DNA of 50,310 nt from Cladosporium sp. IMV 00045 (GCA_001931905.2 MSJI02000055.1:1-50310), one strand, 5' to 3'. Shown: positions 1-10,899, counted from the stretch's first letter. Numbers and translations are program-made. The notes: generated from the sequence alone by a model not told the origin.

Positions 1-1538
1 CCACGTGAACCGATGATGACGAGAGTTGGTGAGAGGAAGTCGATCAGCTCGGTGATCATGTGTCTGGGCGATTTGCAGTGGAAGACCTCGACGACGACGC
101 GGACTTGCAGGCGAGTTTTGCGTAGAAGGCGCACGCAACGTTCTGTGATGTCCTCGACGGCTCTGCGTCGCTCCGCTTCCGCCGAGCTGTAGACTCCATG
201 GCTCCTGCTGCGAGCATCACCTGGGACTGCACTCTTTGCGAGAGGGGATGGGCCGGGGAGAGGGGACTGAGGCACTGCATTGGTGGTTGGCAGGCCCCGT
301 ACGATGGCTGCTGTGTCTTTGACGCTCTCTGCGCCGTGGCCGATTTCAACACCTCCTTCACCGCCTCCTGCAGAAGCGGCTTCCTCGTCCGCTGCGTAGA
401 CTGCAAAGAGCGTGTCGCCATCGCGAAGTACGGTGCCGATGGTCCACTCCAAGGCGTATTCGGCTTCGGGTGAGATATCGGTGGCGACCAGATACATCCT
501 CTGTCGCTTGCGACCCTCTTCTGCCTCGCGTTGGAAATGTGCGTAATCGCCTCTGATGATTTGCCGGATAACCCGGTGTGCAGAGGGCGTGCTGTGGACC
601 GCCGACATGGTAAGACTGAGCTTCTGCGCTGCAAGCATTTCTGAGTGAGATTCATCATCGGATCCGACTGGGGTAGAAATGCCAGAAGGTGCCGAATCGA
701 AAGCGCTCATTGGATGCACTCTCTTCTTGAGCTTCTCCTTCTGCTTATCGGCAGGCGTCGTGAGCTTGAACGAAATAGCGCTCTCGCCCTTTGTAGGGTC
801 GGGCTTCCTTTCTCCTTGAAATTGAGGGAACACCACCTCGGAGTCAGCACTGTCGTCTCTAACATTGACGGATTTTCCCGATGTCGTGTTGCCTGGCTCC
901 GGTCTTTTCTTTTGACGTCCTCGCTCGTCCTCCTCGTGGTCCGTGTCATTGTCTGCGTCCGCATCTGCATCTTCCTCTCGATCGCTGTCCGCCGGCTCGC
1001 TCTCTGGTGGAGGTTTCGGGTCCTTCATGATGCGCGTGCCTCCAGGTGAATCCAGCCCATCGCTCCCGTGTCTGCTGTGTCCTGAAGGTGCAGGGCTGAC
1101 CGTTCGACTCGACGGCCGCCGTGGATCATTCGGGCCTAGATCGCCAGGCAAGCTGTTTGGCGCAGGGGATCGTGGCCTCCTGGGGTCGTTCGGACCCAGA
1201 TCACCGGGTAGTCGGACTTTTGATGTGCCATATACTGACGCCATAGCGCCCTGAGCCCTCCGCCTCTCTGGAATTGGGTTACCGAGCTTGTCGAATTTGG
1301 GGCGTGATGCGTAGTACTCGTCGACGGTGGCAGGTTTGCGCATGTCAGGTGGGGATGGAGGCGGTGAGCTGGTTGATGAGAGTTGTGAAGATGAGTTGGA
1401 TGCGGTGTTGGTGAGTGTTGGGCCTGTTGAGTTTGGGTCCTTGGAAGCTGGTTCTACGCTCGTTGATGCTCCCTTCTCTTCCTTCTTCTCCTGCTCGTCA
1501 ATCAAGACTTTGGCCTGGGTAGGGTCTGGGTCCGCCAT
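1..1538 (-). CDS. Universal stress protein (UspA-like) domain protein, 3' end cut off by the window
   Basis: One open frame runs from an ATG at 1538 to the left edge (about 512 codons) with no stop and no need for an intron. The first ~300 residues are low complexity, rich in Pro, Ser, Asp and Glu. A motif of the form GDLGPNDPRRP occurs twice, near residues 110 and 130. From about residue 345 the sequence becomes a Usp/UspA-type alpha/beta domain: a strand YLVATDIS, the helix EAEYALEWTIG, then LRDGDTLFAVYA. Near the edge comes a second strand of the form VEVFHC followed by LVIIGSRG, the start of the ATP-binding segment. The real C-terminus and the last glycines of the nucleotide site lie outside. 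Fungal Usp proteins commonly carry such long disordered N-terminal parts; their roles are poorly known and often linked to stress. It is divergent from the hydrolase gene at 2552, with about 1 kb between them. Confidence 0.85.
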   Translation of the reverse strand, partial: MADPDPTQAKVLIDEQEKKEEKGASTSVEPASKDPNSTGPTLTNTASNSSSQLSSTSSPPPSPPDMRKPATVDEYYASRPKFDKLGNPIPERRRAQGAMASVYGTSKVRLPGDLGPNDPRRPRSPAPNSLPGDLGPNDPRRPSSRTVSPAPSGHSRHGSDGLDSPGGTRIMKDPKPPPESEPADSDREEDADADADNDTDHEEDERGRQKKRPEPGNTTSGKSVNVRDDSADSEVVFPQFQGERKPDPTKGESAISFKLTTPADKQKEKLKKRVHPMSAFDSAPSGISTPVGSDDESHSEMLAAQKLSLTMSAVHSTPSAHRVIRQIIRGDYAHFQREAEEGRKRQRMYLVATDISPEAEYALEWTIGTVLRDGDTLFAVYAADEEAASAGGGEGGVEIGHGAESVKDTAAIVRGLPTTNAVPQSPLPGPSPLAKSAVPGDARSRSHGVYSSAEAERRRAVEDITERCVRLLRKTRLQVRVVVEVFHCKSPRHMITELIDFLSPTLVIIGSR

Positions 1539-2551
1539 GGCTGCTGTGTGAGTAGTTGCCGGTTGCGAATGAGCAGTCTTGGGTATCGGATCCAACCAAG
1601 CGGTCTACAGTAACGGGCGAAACGGCGAATGCTTTGGCAACGGGCGTATGGGCTTGTCGAAAAGTATGCGAGTCTTGGTAATGACCGTTGTGACGCAGTG
1701 CCACGCCACGATATCAGTCGCGGAAGATGTAGGAAGGGTTGTTGGTGTATTGCAGAGTAGTGACTGGTGGTGGAGGCAAGCACAAGAGCGTCGTCGGCGT
1801 CTGCCGTGTTGGCACTGCATCAACAACGAACTGAACTGAGCAAGATGCGGGGCCTGGCTGGAAGGAGCTCTCAAGCTGCTTGGGTGCTTGGCAAGACCAG
1901 ATCGACAGTTGATTGAAGCATTAATCAATATTCGAGCATGTGAATGATAAGCCTACTGATGCCTGGAAAGTCGAGATATCATTAGTCAAGGCTTGCAGTA
2001 TCAACATAACGATGTTCCTAGTTCAAGCAAGGAACATCCTTCTCCCTCAATCATGACCACATGGCTGGCACTCCTTCGGCCCAGCCTTCATCGCCCCACG
2101 CGCATCTCGGACTCCGGGGAGGTAGGATGCTCCACCAAGCATGGCCCTACTAGGAGGTACAACGACTCCTTCTTCTACATGTATGATGGAGAACCACTCG
2201 CAGCACTCGTGCGCAGAAGTAGAACACTGACTGCTTCATACAGCATCCCTCATTCGGAACGCCGGTCATAGCACTGCACCCACGACTACCTGTTCACGTA
2301 AGTCAGCATCAAACAATTGGAGCGGCTGTCTGCAATGCACGAAACAGCTCCACCGTCTCGGCTGACCAGCTGAAATGCCGGTCGATGGTAAGAGCGAGAT
2401 GTCCGAATAGCGAGCCTTCGGGTATACGAGTACTCGTGTATGCGTCTATTTCATATACCCTACCCCTCTCCTTAATTGACATTCTGTCATCTTCACTCTC
2501 CTTCCCCTTCTCTCCACCAAATTCAAGTACACAAAATAACACATCCAAACA
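1539..2551. other. Divergent intergenic region
   Basis: This stretch of about 1 kb lies between the starts of the stress-protein gene (minus) and the Ayg1-like gene (plus), so it should hold both promoters. The last ~90 bases before 2552 are rich in C and T followed by an A-rich leader ending aaacaATG, a usual look for a fungal 5' UTR. I see no gene or clear repeat. Confidence 0.6.
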
Positions 2552-3828
2552 ATGACCGACCCACGCACCGGCAGCCGCTGGATCCTAGGCGACAAGTTCG
2601 AGCAAGTCTATCCTCATCTCGGCAGCATCGACAACCTCTGGAACAAAAAGTGGAAGTTCCCCTGCGAGCGATCTCTCTACCCCTTCCACGATGGCAAATA
2701 CGAGGACTTCGCGCCTATCTTCGAGACCTTGATCCAGAAGGGTATCCACGATGGCTACAGCGTGGAGTACACCGCCGAATTCCTGCCAACATGCGAGGAC
2801 CTCGTCAAGAGAGCAGACATCATGTCTTCAACCGACAAGGAGAAGGCCATTGAGCTGTACCTGCGTGCGTGCGCTGTATACCGCATTGCCAGATTTCCTT
2901 ACATCAACTCGGACCTCAAGCGCGAGGCGTACGCGGCGCAGAAGCGAGCTTACATGAAGGCCGCTGCACTGTTCGACGTGCCCATCACCGACATCAGCAT
3001 CCCGCACACAGCTGGCCAGCCGAACGATGAGGGCAAAGAAATCCCGCTGTACGTGCGGGTGCCGAAGGGGAGCAGCAAGGAGAAGCCAGCGCCTGCTGTT
3101 GTCTTGATGTGCGGTCTGGACGGACACAGGCCTGACAACACCGTCCGTAGCGACGAATTTCTCAAGCGTGGCTGGGCCTCGGTCATTGTCGATATTCCTG
3201 GCACTGCAGACTGTCCGGCTGACCGGAAGGATGCTACTTCACCGGACAGGCTTTGGACCAGCATCCTCGACTGGATGGAGAAGGAGGGTCACTTTGACAT
3301 GCGTAGAGTGCTCGCCGTACGTTCTGATGTTCCTTATGACAGCCCAAAGAAACACCAGCTGACAAACATTCAATCTAGTGGGGCCTCTCCGCCGGTGGCC
3401 ACAACGCTATCCGCGCCGCTCACACCCATTCCACCCGTTTCACGGGCGCAGTCGGGCAAGGTGCCGGCACACACCACTTCTTCTCGCGCGACTGGCTGGA
3501 AAAAGCCAAAGACCACGAATACCCATGGACAGCGCTGCCTGCTCTACGCGAGAAATTCGGGTACGCGACGGAGGAAGAGTTCCTGGACAACGCGCAGAAA
3601 GACTTCTCCCTCGTCGAGTTGGGCGTCGTCAACCAGCCGAGTTGCAGACTTTTGCTGGTGAACGGCACGCACGACGGGCTGATGCCGATTGAGGATTCCA
3701 TGCTCATGATGGAGTACGGCACGCCGAAGGAAGGACGCTTCTTCACCGGCTTGCTGCACATGGGCTATCCGCCGGCGAACGGGAGTGTGTATCCGTGGAT
3801 GGAGAGTGTCGTGGCGTCTGTTGTGTAG
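2552..3828 (+). CDS. Ayg1-like alpha/beta hydrolase (polyketide-shortening pigment hydrolase family)
   Basis: Two exons, 2552-3316 and 3379-3828, with a 62-nt GT..AG intron, give 404 residues. The protein follows the Aspergillus fumigatus Ayg1 / Exophiala Yg1 family almost end to end: an N-terminal RWILGDKF and WKFPCE-SLYPFHDG block, a helical cap region, then the hydrolase core. The nucleophile elbow G257-L-S259-A-G261 is formed right after the intron. The likely acid is Asp354 in NGTHDGLMPIEDS and the likely base is His382 in LLHMGYP, so the triad looks complete. In the family these enzymes shorten a heptaketide naphthopyrone to tetrahydroxynaphthalene for DHN melanin. No polyketide synthase or reductase is nearby, so the pathway role here is inference. 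Length equals the family's usual ~400 residues. Confidence 0.9.
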
Positions 3829-3914
3829 AAGTTTGTAGTCTCTTAGGACTGCTCGCAATGGCTCTACTTGGGCTGTACAAGGGGCGCTATCAGTATCAAG
3901 TATTCAATACTTCA

Positions 3915-3986
3915 GGCCGGCTGGCCCAATGGCAAGGCGCTTGACTACGAATCAAGAGATTGCAGGTTCGATCCCTGCGTCGGTCA
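3915..3986 (+). tRNA. tRNA-Arg (anticodon ACG)
   Basis: The sequence folds as a cloverleaf without an intron. The acceptor stem GGCCGGC pairs with GTCGGTC (two G-U pairs), followed by discriminator A. The anticodon stem CTTGA/TCAAG closes the loop CTACGAA, giving anticodon ACG (arginine, CGN codons after A-to-I editing). The T arm is GCAGG-TTCGATC-CCTGC, with a good B box GGTTCGATCC. A run of four T at 4021-4024 is the likely polymerase III terminator. Confidence 0.95.
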
Positions 3987-4020
3987 ACAATGGCAGCTCC
4001 TCAACTGAGGGGTCTATTTC

Positions 4021-4024
4021 TTTT
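4021..4024 (+). terminator. Probable Pol III terminator of the tRNA-Arg gene
   Basis: First TTTT run downstream of the tRNA, 35 nt after its 3' end. The call rests on position and the known T-run termination of RNA polymerase III. Confidence 0.5.
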
Positions 4025-4609
4025 GCACGTTTTGCGCATGAATAGAATAGCACAGTGAAGGGACGACAGCAGTGCTGTAAATAATCGACGTCTCAGGTCA
4101 CATGCTCAATTTTTTGTTTCTGCAGTACAACAGCACAATTTCCACTGCTGAAGCGGGCTCTCACAAGAAAGACTAAGAAAGAAACAGCGCTTATTTACTG
4201 TACTCTTGGAACCTCACGCATCTGAGCATACTGAATTATTGCAACACAAACGCATCACCGACATTATTCTTCTTAACCGACATACGTAGATGCAGTCTCA
4301 TTCCAAGGCAGAGTGAGGCTGTGCATCCCTATTCCATCTATTACGCGCCACTGGCACTGGCCGCTCTCATGTCTCCCCGGAAGCGCTAGAACTGGCCAAA
4401 AAGCACCGTCCATGATGACGTCGAAGTTGCGACTTTCAAGACCGCCCGGGAGTCTTGGACGAGACTCTTTGTTTTGTCTTGTTGGTCTTGTGTCCTTCTT
4501 TCCCAAGTCCATCATTTGTATCATCTTGCTGACAGAAAGAAAGAGGTGCCTTGCGGATGATGCATAGCTGGTAACAGCAATAGCATTTGCCCCCCAACAC
4601 CATCAAGCG
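4025..4609. other. Intergenic region upstream of the calcium uniporter gene
   Basis: About 600 bases between the tRNA and the uniporter start. It has no supported gene and should hold the uniporter promoter. No clear repeat was seen. Confidence 0.5.
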
Positions 4610-6210
4610 ATGGAACCCCTCCTCTCGCGCACCATCGCGCAAGCAGCCCCGAGAGCTCACCGAACCCAAAAACCTACGTCGTGCATCTACCGCTCAAGCA
4701 GCAGCAGCTTAATATCACCCCTAGTCGTCCCCAACACCAAGCACCGCCGACCTTTCTCCCTCTCCTCCCCAGCCAAGTTCCCTCGCCCCCGCGACCCCAA
4801 AGATGGCAAACAAAACCCCGCCGCCTCCTACTCGCAACCGGCCTCGAGCGTCTCGCAAAACATCACCCTCCCGGAGACGCAGCACTTCGACCGCGTCGAG
4901 CGCGAAAGCGAGCTGAAAGCCCGCCAGCGCACCTCGCCATGGACGCGCGAAGGCTCCGACGTCCCCCCTGTGGCGCGCAACCGCAGCGCCGGCGCCATGA
5001 CAAAGGGCAAACTCCTCACGACCCCCAGCCGCATGCTCAAATTCATCCTGCCCCTGACGACGCGCGACGCTAACCTCGACCGCAAGGACGTCGAGCCCCT
5101 CGCCCTGCTCGTGCACCCGCAGCAGCCCCTCAGCTACCTCGAGCGCCTGATCCAGAGCGAGCTGCCCGCGCTGGAAAACGGGCAGCCGCCTAAGGTGAAT
5201 TTCCGCGCCGAGGACAGCGGCGAGGAGGACTTGCCTACTCGTCGTAGGGAAGCGCAGGAGAAGCAGGAGCAGATTGACGAAGCGGTCGAGAGCTCTGAGG
5301 TAGGCGACGCGGCGGGCCGGGCGATGCGAGTCGACACCGGCGAGTCCGGCCCCGGCCCTCTGAACCAGAGCGACAAGATGGACTCCGCGCTGCCGAAGCC
5401 GGACGACGACGCAGCCGGCGAGAAGCACGCGGACGACCCTGTCCATCCGCACTTCGTCCGCTGGTCGCCGTCCACCGAAATTGGCGATTTCATCCGCGAC
5501 GCGGCGCGCGGAAAGGAGTTCGCCGTCGATATCCAGAACGCTGCGCCGATCTATGTTGGCGTCCCGAGTTTCCAAGACCGCACTTATTACTTGCGCATGC
5601 GCCTGCGTAAGACGGGCAAGCGGATCGCGCAGATGGCTGATGTTAAGAAAGAGTGCGATGAGTTGGCGCAGAAGGGCGGACAGAGAGTGGCGCAGTGTGG
5701 ATTTGCCGGTTTGATCGGCTGGTGGGTTGGCGTTTGGTAAGTTCTCTTCCCGATGTTCTCTGTCACTAACATCCCTCATCAAACGTACCCAGAAACTAAC
5801 AATCCCTCTCCAGGTACCTAACCTTCAAAACCGAACTGGGCTGGGACGTCATGGAACCCGTGACCTACCTCGTCGGCCTCTCCACGCTAATTGGTGGTTA
5901 CACGTGGTTCCTGTACCACAACCGGGAAGTCTCCTATCGGTCCGCCATGAACTTCACCGTCTCGAGGCGGCAGTCGCAACTCTACCAGCAGCGCGGGCTG
6001 GACCTGGAGTTGTGGGAGGGGCTGGTCGAGGAAGGGAACAGGCTGCGCAGGGAGATTAAGCTCGTGGCGGAGGAGTATGATGTGGACTGGAATGAGGCGA
6101 TGGATGAGAGTGATGAGAGGGTTAGGGAGGCGTTGAGGGAGGAGAGGAAGAAGAAGAAGAATGGTGGGGGGGAGAAGAAGGGGAAGGAGGAGGAGGAGGA
6201 TGATGATTGA
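4610..6210 (+). CDS. Mitochondrial calcium uniporter pore subunit (MCU family)
   Basis: Exons 4610-5736 and 5814-6210, split inside a Trp codon (TG|G) by a 77-nt GT..AG intron, give 507 residues. The N-terminus is rich in Arg, Ser and Ala and fits a mitochondrial presequence. A variable acidic, linker-rich middle follows, then the conserved MCU C-terminal domain: a helix (RIAQMADVKKECDELA), transmembrane segment 1 (about residues 361-380), the pore signature W386-D387-V-M-E390-P391, and transmembrane segment 2 (VTYLVGLSTLIGGYTWFLY). The DxxE filter carboxylates are intact, so the channel should conduct Ca2+ across the inner mitochondrial membrane. The tail ends in a Lys run then a Glu/Asp run. 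No MICU- or EMRE-like gene is in the window. Fungal MCUs often work without EMRE (family knowledge). Confidence 0.93.
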
Positions 6211-6879
6211 TCGCATTGCATTGGATTGGATCGGATTTTGCATGCCTCGGTTGAGTCAGCGTTTGGTATGGCATTGCGCGGCATGGCATTGGTGAAGTGT
6301 AAGGATAGACCGCATTTTCCCTCTCTTCGATCTAGGCGGGAAATCTTCTCTTTTCTTTTGTGTATAATTATCGTTTCAATAGGTGGAAGAAAGAGCATGC
6401 CTAAACCAACAAATCAATTCTATCAAGAACATCTGGAGGTCAAGTCTACTCTCAACTACAGTATTAATGACAAAACTCCAACATACAACCAGCCAGTGAA
6501 GGCTCTCTCTACTCGATAACAGAACAGAAAGCTTTAGGTATCAAAACATCGTGAAATCGTTCCATACGTACAAATTCGCCATTAGGGCTTTTGCTTCTTC
6601 TTTCTGTACACAGTTCCCAGTCTCCTACGAAGAAACAGCCCCATTCTGAGAGCCCCAAACCACACCCATCCATCATATGATGAAATTTCCATCCGGGAAT
6701 CTTTGCCCGGTTCCCCAAATCGAAAACGAAAGAAGAACGCCCGAACCGCCCAAAATAAAATGAAAAAAAGAAAGAAGAAAAAATCGCAAAGCGAAGAACT
6801 ATCCCCCCGATCGCCCAAAAACCCCAGAAAAAAGCGCCATCCCAATACACATTTCACGCATCGAATCCCCTTCGAAATC
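6211..6879. other. Convergent 3' intergenic region
   Basis: Lies between the 3' ends of the uniporter gene (plus) and the secreted-protein gene (minus). The 6720-6800 part is very A-rich on the plus strand, as expected of 3' UTR and poly(A) signal sequence. No gene supported. Confidence 0.5.
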
Positions 6880-7652
6880 TCACCACCTCCTAACCAAAAC
6901 CCACCCACCCACCACCTGCAAAACCCCCACAAGCACCAGCACCACCCCTCTCTGCCTCCCTAATCTCTCCGCGCCCGCCTCCACAACCAACGCAGTCCCA
7001 CACCTCGCATTCGCCGTCGTGGGCAAGCCGTCTCCCTCCGCAATAATCGTCGTGCAAAACCCGCCCTGCTGCGTGACAGTGGTGGTGGGATTGTACTGGC
7101 CGGCACCGCCGGCGCCGCCGTCGACTTGCGTCCAAGTGGGCGTGGGCGAGGGTTCGACGTAGTGCGAGGTGGGCTGGTAGGCGTTGCCGTTGCTGAGAGA
7201 ACCAGAGCATTTGCCGCCGGAGGAGGAGGAGCAGCAGCCCACTTGCTTGTTGTCGCTGTATTGGCAGGTGGAGCCGGAGGGGCAGCAGCTGGGAGGATTT
7301 GTGTTAGTTTGTGGTTGGGTGGTTTTTGGTTTTGGGGTTGGATCGGTTTGGATGGTGGGGATGGGTGGCGAGGGATGGGGATATTAATTTGAGAAGAAAA
7401 AAGGCAAGATACGTACTATCCTCCTTCACCAATCGAGCTGCAACTTTGAGGGTAGTTGGCGGGACATTGCGCTTTGGCTGGTTCGGTGAGGTCTTGGTTT
7501 TGATTCCCGTCGCCGTCGGTCGCCCAGATGGCCGCTTGGAAATTGCCTTCGACGTAGGTCGTCTGGGCTATGGTGGGGAGGGCGAGGGCGAGTAGGATGA
7601 GGATGAAGGCGCATATTGAGGGTGTTGAGGTCTGTGGTCGTGATGGTGACAT
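6880..7652 (-). CDS. Small secreted cysteine protein, possibly GPI-anchored
   Basis: Read on the minus strand as exons 7652-7417 and 7288-6880, with a 128-nt GT(ACGT)..AG intron splitting a Tyr codon (TA|C). The result is 214 residues. Residues ~1-30 form a signal peptide with a hydrophobic core (FILILLALALPTIAQ). The mature part has a compact Cys cluster: C-x6-P-QSC, then YCCPSG-STC, then VGCC and a further Cys, a layout common in fungal cell-wall proteins. A Ser/Thr/Gly-rich linker follows and the C-terminus is hydrophobic (VVLVLVGVLQVVGGWVL), which would suit GPI attachment, although the last residues RRW are unusual for that. No enzymatic motif is visible. Function unknown; the cell surface is the most likely location. 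The intron is supported by the restored Cys-rich frame across it. Confidence 0.72.
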
Positions 7653-8653
7653 TTTGGGCGTGGCTATCTTGTGTGTATGGATGTGCGCTTGTCGGTTGTT
7701 GAGTTGGTTGGAGTAGCGCTGAAGTCTTGCGACTTGAGAGGGACGTCTCGATGTAGCGGGACGGTAAGGTCAGGTGGTGGAGTTGGCTGGAGTCGCTACT
7801 GTATGCGCGCGTGCATCATCCGGCTCTGGCGGGGTGAGAGTGAGATAGGATATGGTAGAGAAGAGGGTGTCGAAGAAGTCAAGCGATTGTGGGTTTGCAC
7901 GGGAGCAAGCAAGCAGTCAAGCAAGCAAAAGCGATGGTTGCTAGCAAGAATAGCGGTGGGTGTAACGAGAGTCGTGGAAGAGTGGATAGACAGTATGGAG
8001 CATGACTTGTTGGAAGAATAGTAGATCTAGTGGGTAGGCTCGAGCACCTTGGGCAGAGTGTGTGGCTAGCTCATTTGCTGCTTTGGTCATGGGAAAAATA
8101 GAGATGGCTGACGGGCATCCACAAGGGCTTGTTGCTTACACGACAACGGAAAGTATACTGCAGCGCCTGCATGCTATTTCCTAGTAAACGCGATTCGAGT
8201 CCATGCCTGGCACATGTCATGCAGCTTGCAGGCCCAAGCACGCCGAGTGGCGCCCGTAGCCGCGAGACGGGAGGCTGGTGAAGGGCCTTCCTTGGGTATT
8301 GAGGGCTTTGTCTCGGGTTGGGTATGGCACTGTTTTTGGAAGTCATGTCAACAAGCCATGTGGAATCGGTGAAGCCTATATAATCAAAATGGGTACTTAC
8401 TGCTGATCAACCGAATGATTTCCATCTACAAATCAACAAAGCCAGACCCTCTCTCCAAGGCAAATCGTTGATCAGCAACAACCGTCCCGTCAACCCGCTT
8501 CCTCGGCCCATCCCCAGCCGTTGCCGCCTGCATTAGCGCCAAACGCACGTGATGGCGCGAAACTTTCCCGCCTCCAGCAGCAGCAGCACAGCACATCAGG
8601 CCGCCACCAACATCGCGTGTTGATGTCCGCACTACCGGCTTTGCGACGATGCC
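7653..8653. other. Divergent intergenic region
   Basis: About 1 kb between the starts of the secreted-protein gene (minus) and the Stn1-like gene (plus). It contains a short A/G-rich direct repeat of aagcaagc type near 7906-7930. Small ORFs here have no recognisable content. In-frame stop TGA at 8621-8623 limits the Stn1-like start to 8654 unless an upstream intron exists. Confidence 0.5.
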
Positions 8654-9538
8654 ATGACGAGCGCCCTGTGCCGGCGCGAAACAGGCCATTTGTACAAGAA
8701 AATCTACTTCGGCGCGTCTCAAACCTGGGATGTGTGGAACAAGCTCACGGCCAGCGATGTCTTCGCCTTGACCGAGCAGGCTGGTTTTGAAGGTAATTGC
8801 CTGAATTGTTCGCCACTTTCCAAGAAATAGACAAAAAAGTATTGACGACAAGTCAACCGCCCAGGCCAGAACATCTACTTCCACTCGAACCATCCCATCC
8901 GCTATGTCTACCTCTGCGGGCTGATCCAGCAAATCGACCTCGCCCCCGGCGCGGGAGCGAGTAAATTCGCCCTCCTCTCCCTCGACGACGGCAGCGGCAG
9001 CGCGATCGAAATCAAAATCACGCGTCGGCAAGACTCTGAATACTGCGGCGAAGGAGAAGAAGTTTTCTTCCCCTCCAACACGCTGGTCGACAACCTCGAC
9101 GTGCAAACCTCCTGGGGCGGCCTGGCGTCTCTGCTCATCGACAAGAAACCAGCGCACGTCGGCTCGATTGTGAAAGTCAAAGGCACCATAGCTTCGTTCC
9201 GAGGGCAGCGGCAGATCGATCTCAAGCGTGTGTTTGTTGTTAAAGATACTAATGAAGAAGCTGCTTTTTGGGCCGCTGTGGCGGAGCATCGAGGTAAGGT
9301 TCTCGCGAGACCATGGGTTCTGACCGATGATGATATGCGGAAGATTGATCAGAGGATGGAGGATGAGGAAAGGAGGGATAGGGAGCGTAAGAGAGAGAAG
9401 AAGGTGAAACTGGCCATGTATGAGGAGCGCAAGGCGAGGAGTAATGAGAAGAGGGAGAAGCAGAGGAGGAGGGTGGCGGAGGTTTTGGATGCGGGAGCGC
9501 TGGTTGGGAGTGATGTTATCAAGGCGCCGTGGGAGTGA
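8654..9538 (+). CDS. Stn1-like telomere-capping protein (CST complex OB-fold subunit)
   Basis: Exons 8654-8792 and 8865-9538 (72-nt intron, phase 1) give 270 residues. The N-terminus (LYKKIYFGAS, WNKLTASDVFAL) followed by IYFHSNHPIRYVYLCGLI and a beta-rich stretch with LLSLDDGSG is the signature of the Stn1 N-terminal OB fold. It continues with VGSIVKVKGTIASFRGQRQIDLKRVFVV. Stn1 binds single-stranded telomeric DNA together with Ten1 and regulates telomere end protection and fill-in by DNA polymerase alpha. After about residue 190 comes a strongly charged helical tail (RDRERKREKKVK...KREKQRRR) rather than an obvious winged-helix domain. The start follows an in-frame stop at 8621. Family assignment rests on the OB-fold motif pattern, not on a search. 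Confidence 0.82.
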
Positions 9539-9798
9539 TGATTTTCTAACATGAGCTTGGAATAGGAGCATGATTGCAGTTGTAATACGAACGATCGGAG
9601 GCTTTTGTCCTTCAAGCAGATAAAAAGTATATGTTGCTGAAAGGAAATATAGACCCCCCAAATCGCAATCTCATAAAAACAAAAGAAAAAAAACCAAACC
9701 AAACTCCACGCAAGATCCCAGATACTAATCAACCCTCAAACCACACCCGACCTTACTTGCTCTCATACATCAATCAAATGAAGTGAAATGAAGTGAAA

Positions 9799-10899
9799 TC
9801 ACAACCTCTCTCCGCCCTCCCTCAACTTACTCATACTCCACGCCCCCCAACACACAAACGAGAACACCCAAAGTTCAGCATACGGGCCGAAAATTATGAG
9901 TAGGAAAGCCACGGCTTCTTGCGTCGAAGTACTCCACCCGGGATAGGTGTCTGCAACCCAGAGAAGGGCGATGTCGAGGATGATGAAGATGCTGCGCAGG
10001 ATGATGACGGGCACGGCGAGCAGGGCCAGGCGGAGGAGGATGGGGCGTTCGCTTGCCTAGGGTTGGGAATGTTAGCTCGATTGGTTTGTTTTGGTGGGTT
10101 TGATGGGGTGGGCGTTTGTGAGTAGGTTGGCAGGGAAAGGCGAGGGGGATTTTGGAAAGAAGGAACTTTGAATGGAAGGGGCCCGAAAGGCAGAACTTAC
10201 ATCCCGCGAAGAGTGATTCTTCACCTGAACAAACCGCCTAATCGCCTCAACCGACACGCTGATCGAAGCGGCCACGACGCAAGCGCGGAAGACGGTGTAC
10301 ACTGCTCGACTCGTCACGTCGTTCTGCAGCACACCACTATAGCTTGTTCCGGAAGTATAAGAAGACATGGCAAGGCCCCAAGACGCAAAACCCGTGCCGA
10401 GCATGACGAGCAAGAGCAACGAATTTCCCACGATGGAAATGCGACCCGGCTGCCCGACCGCGAGCCCGTTGGCAGTCGCGTGCGACGAGTGCAGCCATAC
10501 CGCGCCGTTGAGGCAGACGGTGGAGATGATGAAAGCGAAAGCGTTCAGGAAGCCGAGATTCACTACCGTCGAGCTCTCGCTTGCGGTCGAGTCGCTGCTG
10601 CCTGGGTAGTAGAGGGAGAAGGCATGTGTGACGGAAGCCGGGGAGGAGTTGTTGGATTGCAGGCCCACGTTGGCGGCGGTGGCGGCTTGGGCGATGGCGA
10701 GGCAGAGGGCGCCTGGGAAGAGGAAGGCTAGAGTTCCGCGCGATGATGTGCGGCCTTCGCGGTGGTGAGAGCTTCGTCGGATGAAGAGGATGGAGGCCAA
10801 GAAGGCGATTATGAGGGAGAGGAGGAAGGCGAGGATCGCGACGACGACTTGTAGGGCGAAGACGCCTTGGACGGCGGAGAGGACTGAAGTCAAAGACAT
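9799..10899 (-). CDS. Seven-helix integral membrane protein, function unknown
   Basis: Exons 10899-10201 and 10056-9799, with a 144-nt GTAAGT..TAG intron at a codon boundary, give 318 residues. Seven hydrophobic segments can be counted: near residues 13-40, 55-80, 112-137, 153-178, 200-225, 238-268 and 275-300. The loop after the second helix is rich in Ser and carries N-x-S sites (QSNNSSP). I see no PTH11 CFEM cysteines, no GPCR signature that I would trust, and no enzymatic motif. The last helices (RLALLAVPVIILRSIFIILDIALLW) come only after splicing, which supports the intron. The gene is convergent with the Stn1-like gene, 260 bp from its end. It could be a fungal receptor-like or Rta1-like protein, but nothing in the sequence decides this. 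Confidence 0.75.

Noticed and set aside
4721..5782. 353-codon minus-strand frame
   Set aside because: Antisense shadow of the GC-rich calcium uniporter exon; Arg/Leu/Ala-rich composition without a domain.
8426..9661. 411-codon frame on the minus strand
   Set aside because: It is antisense to the Stn1-like gene, whose two exons give a coherent OB-fold protein. The antisense peptide has no domain and mixed composition.
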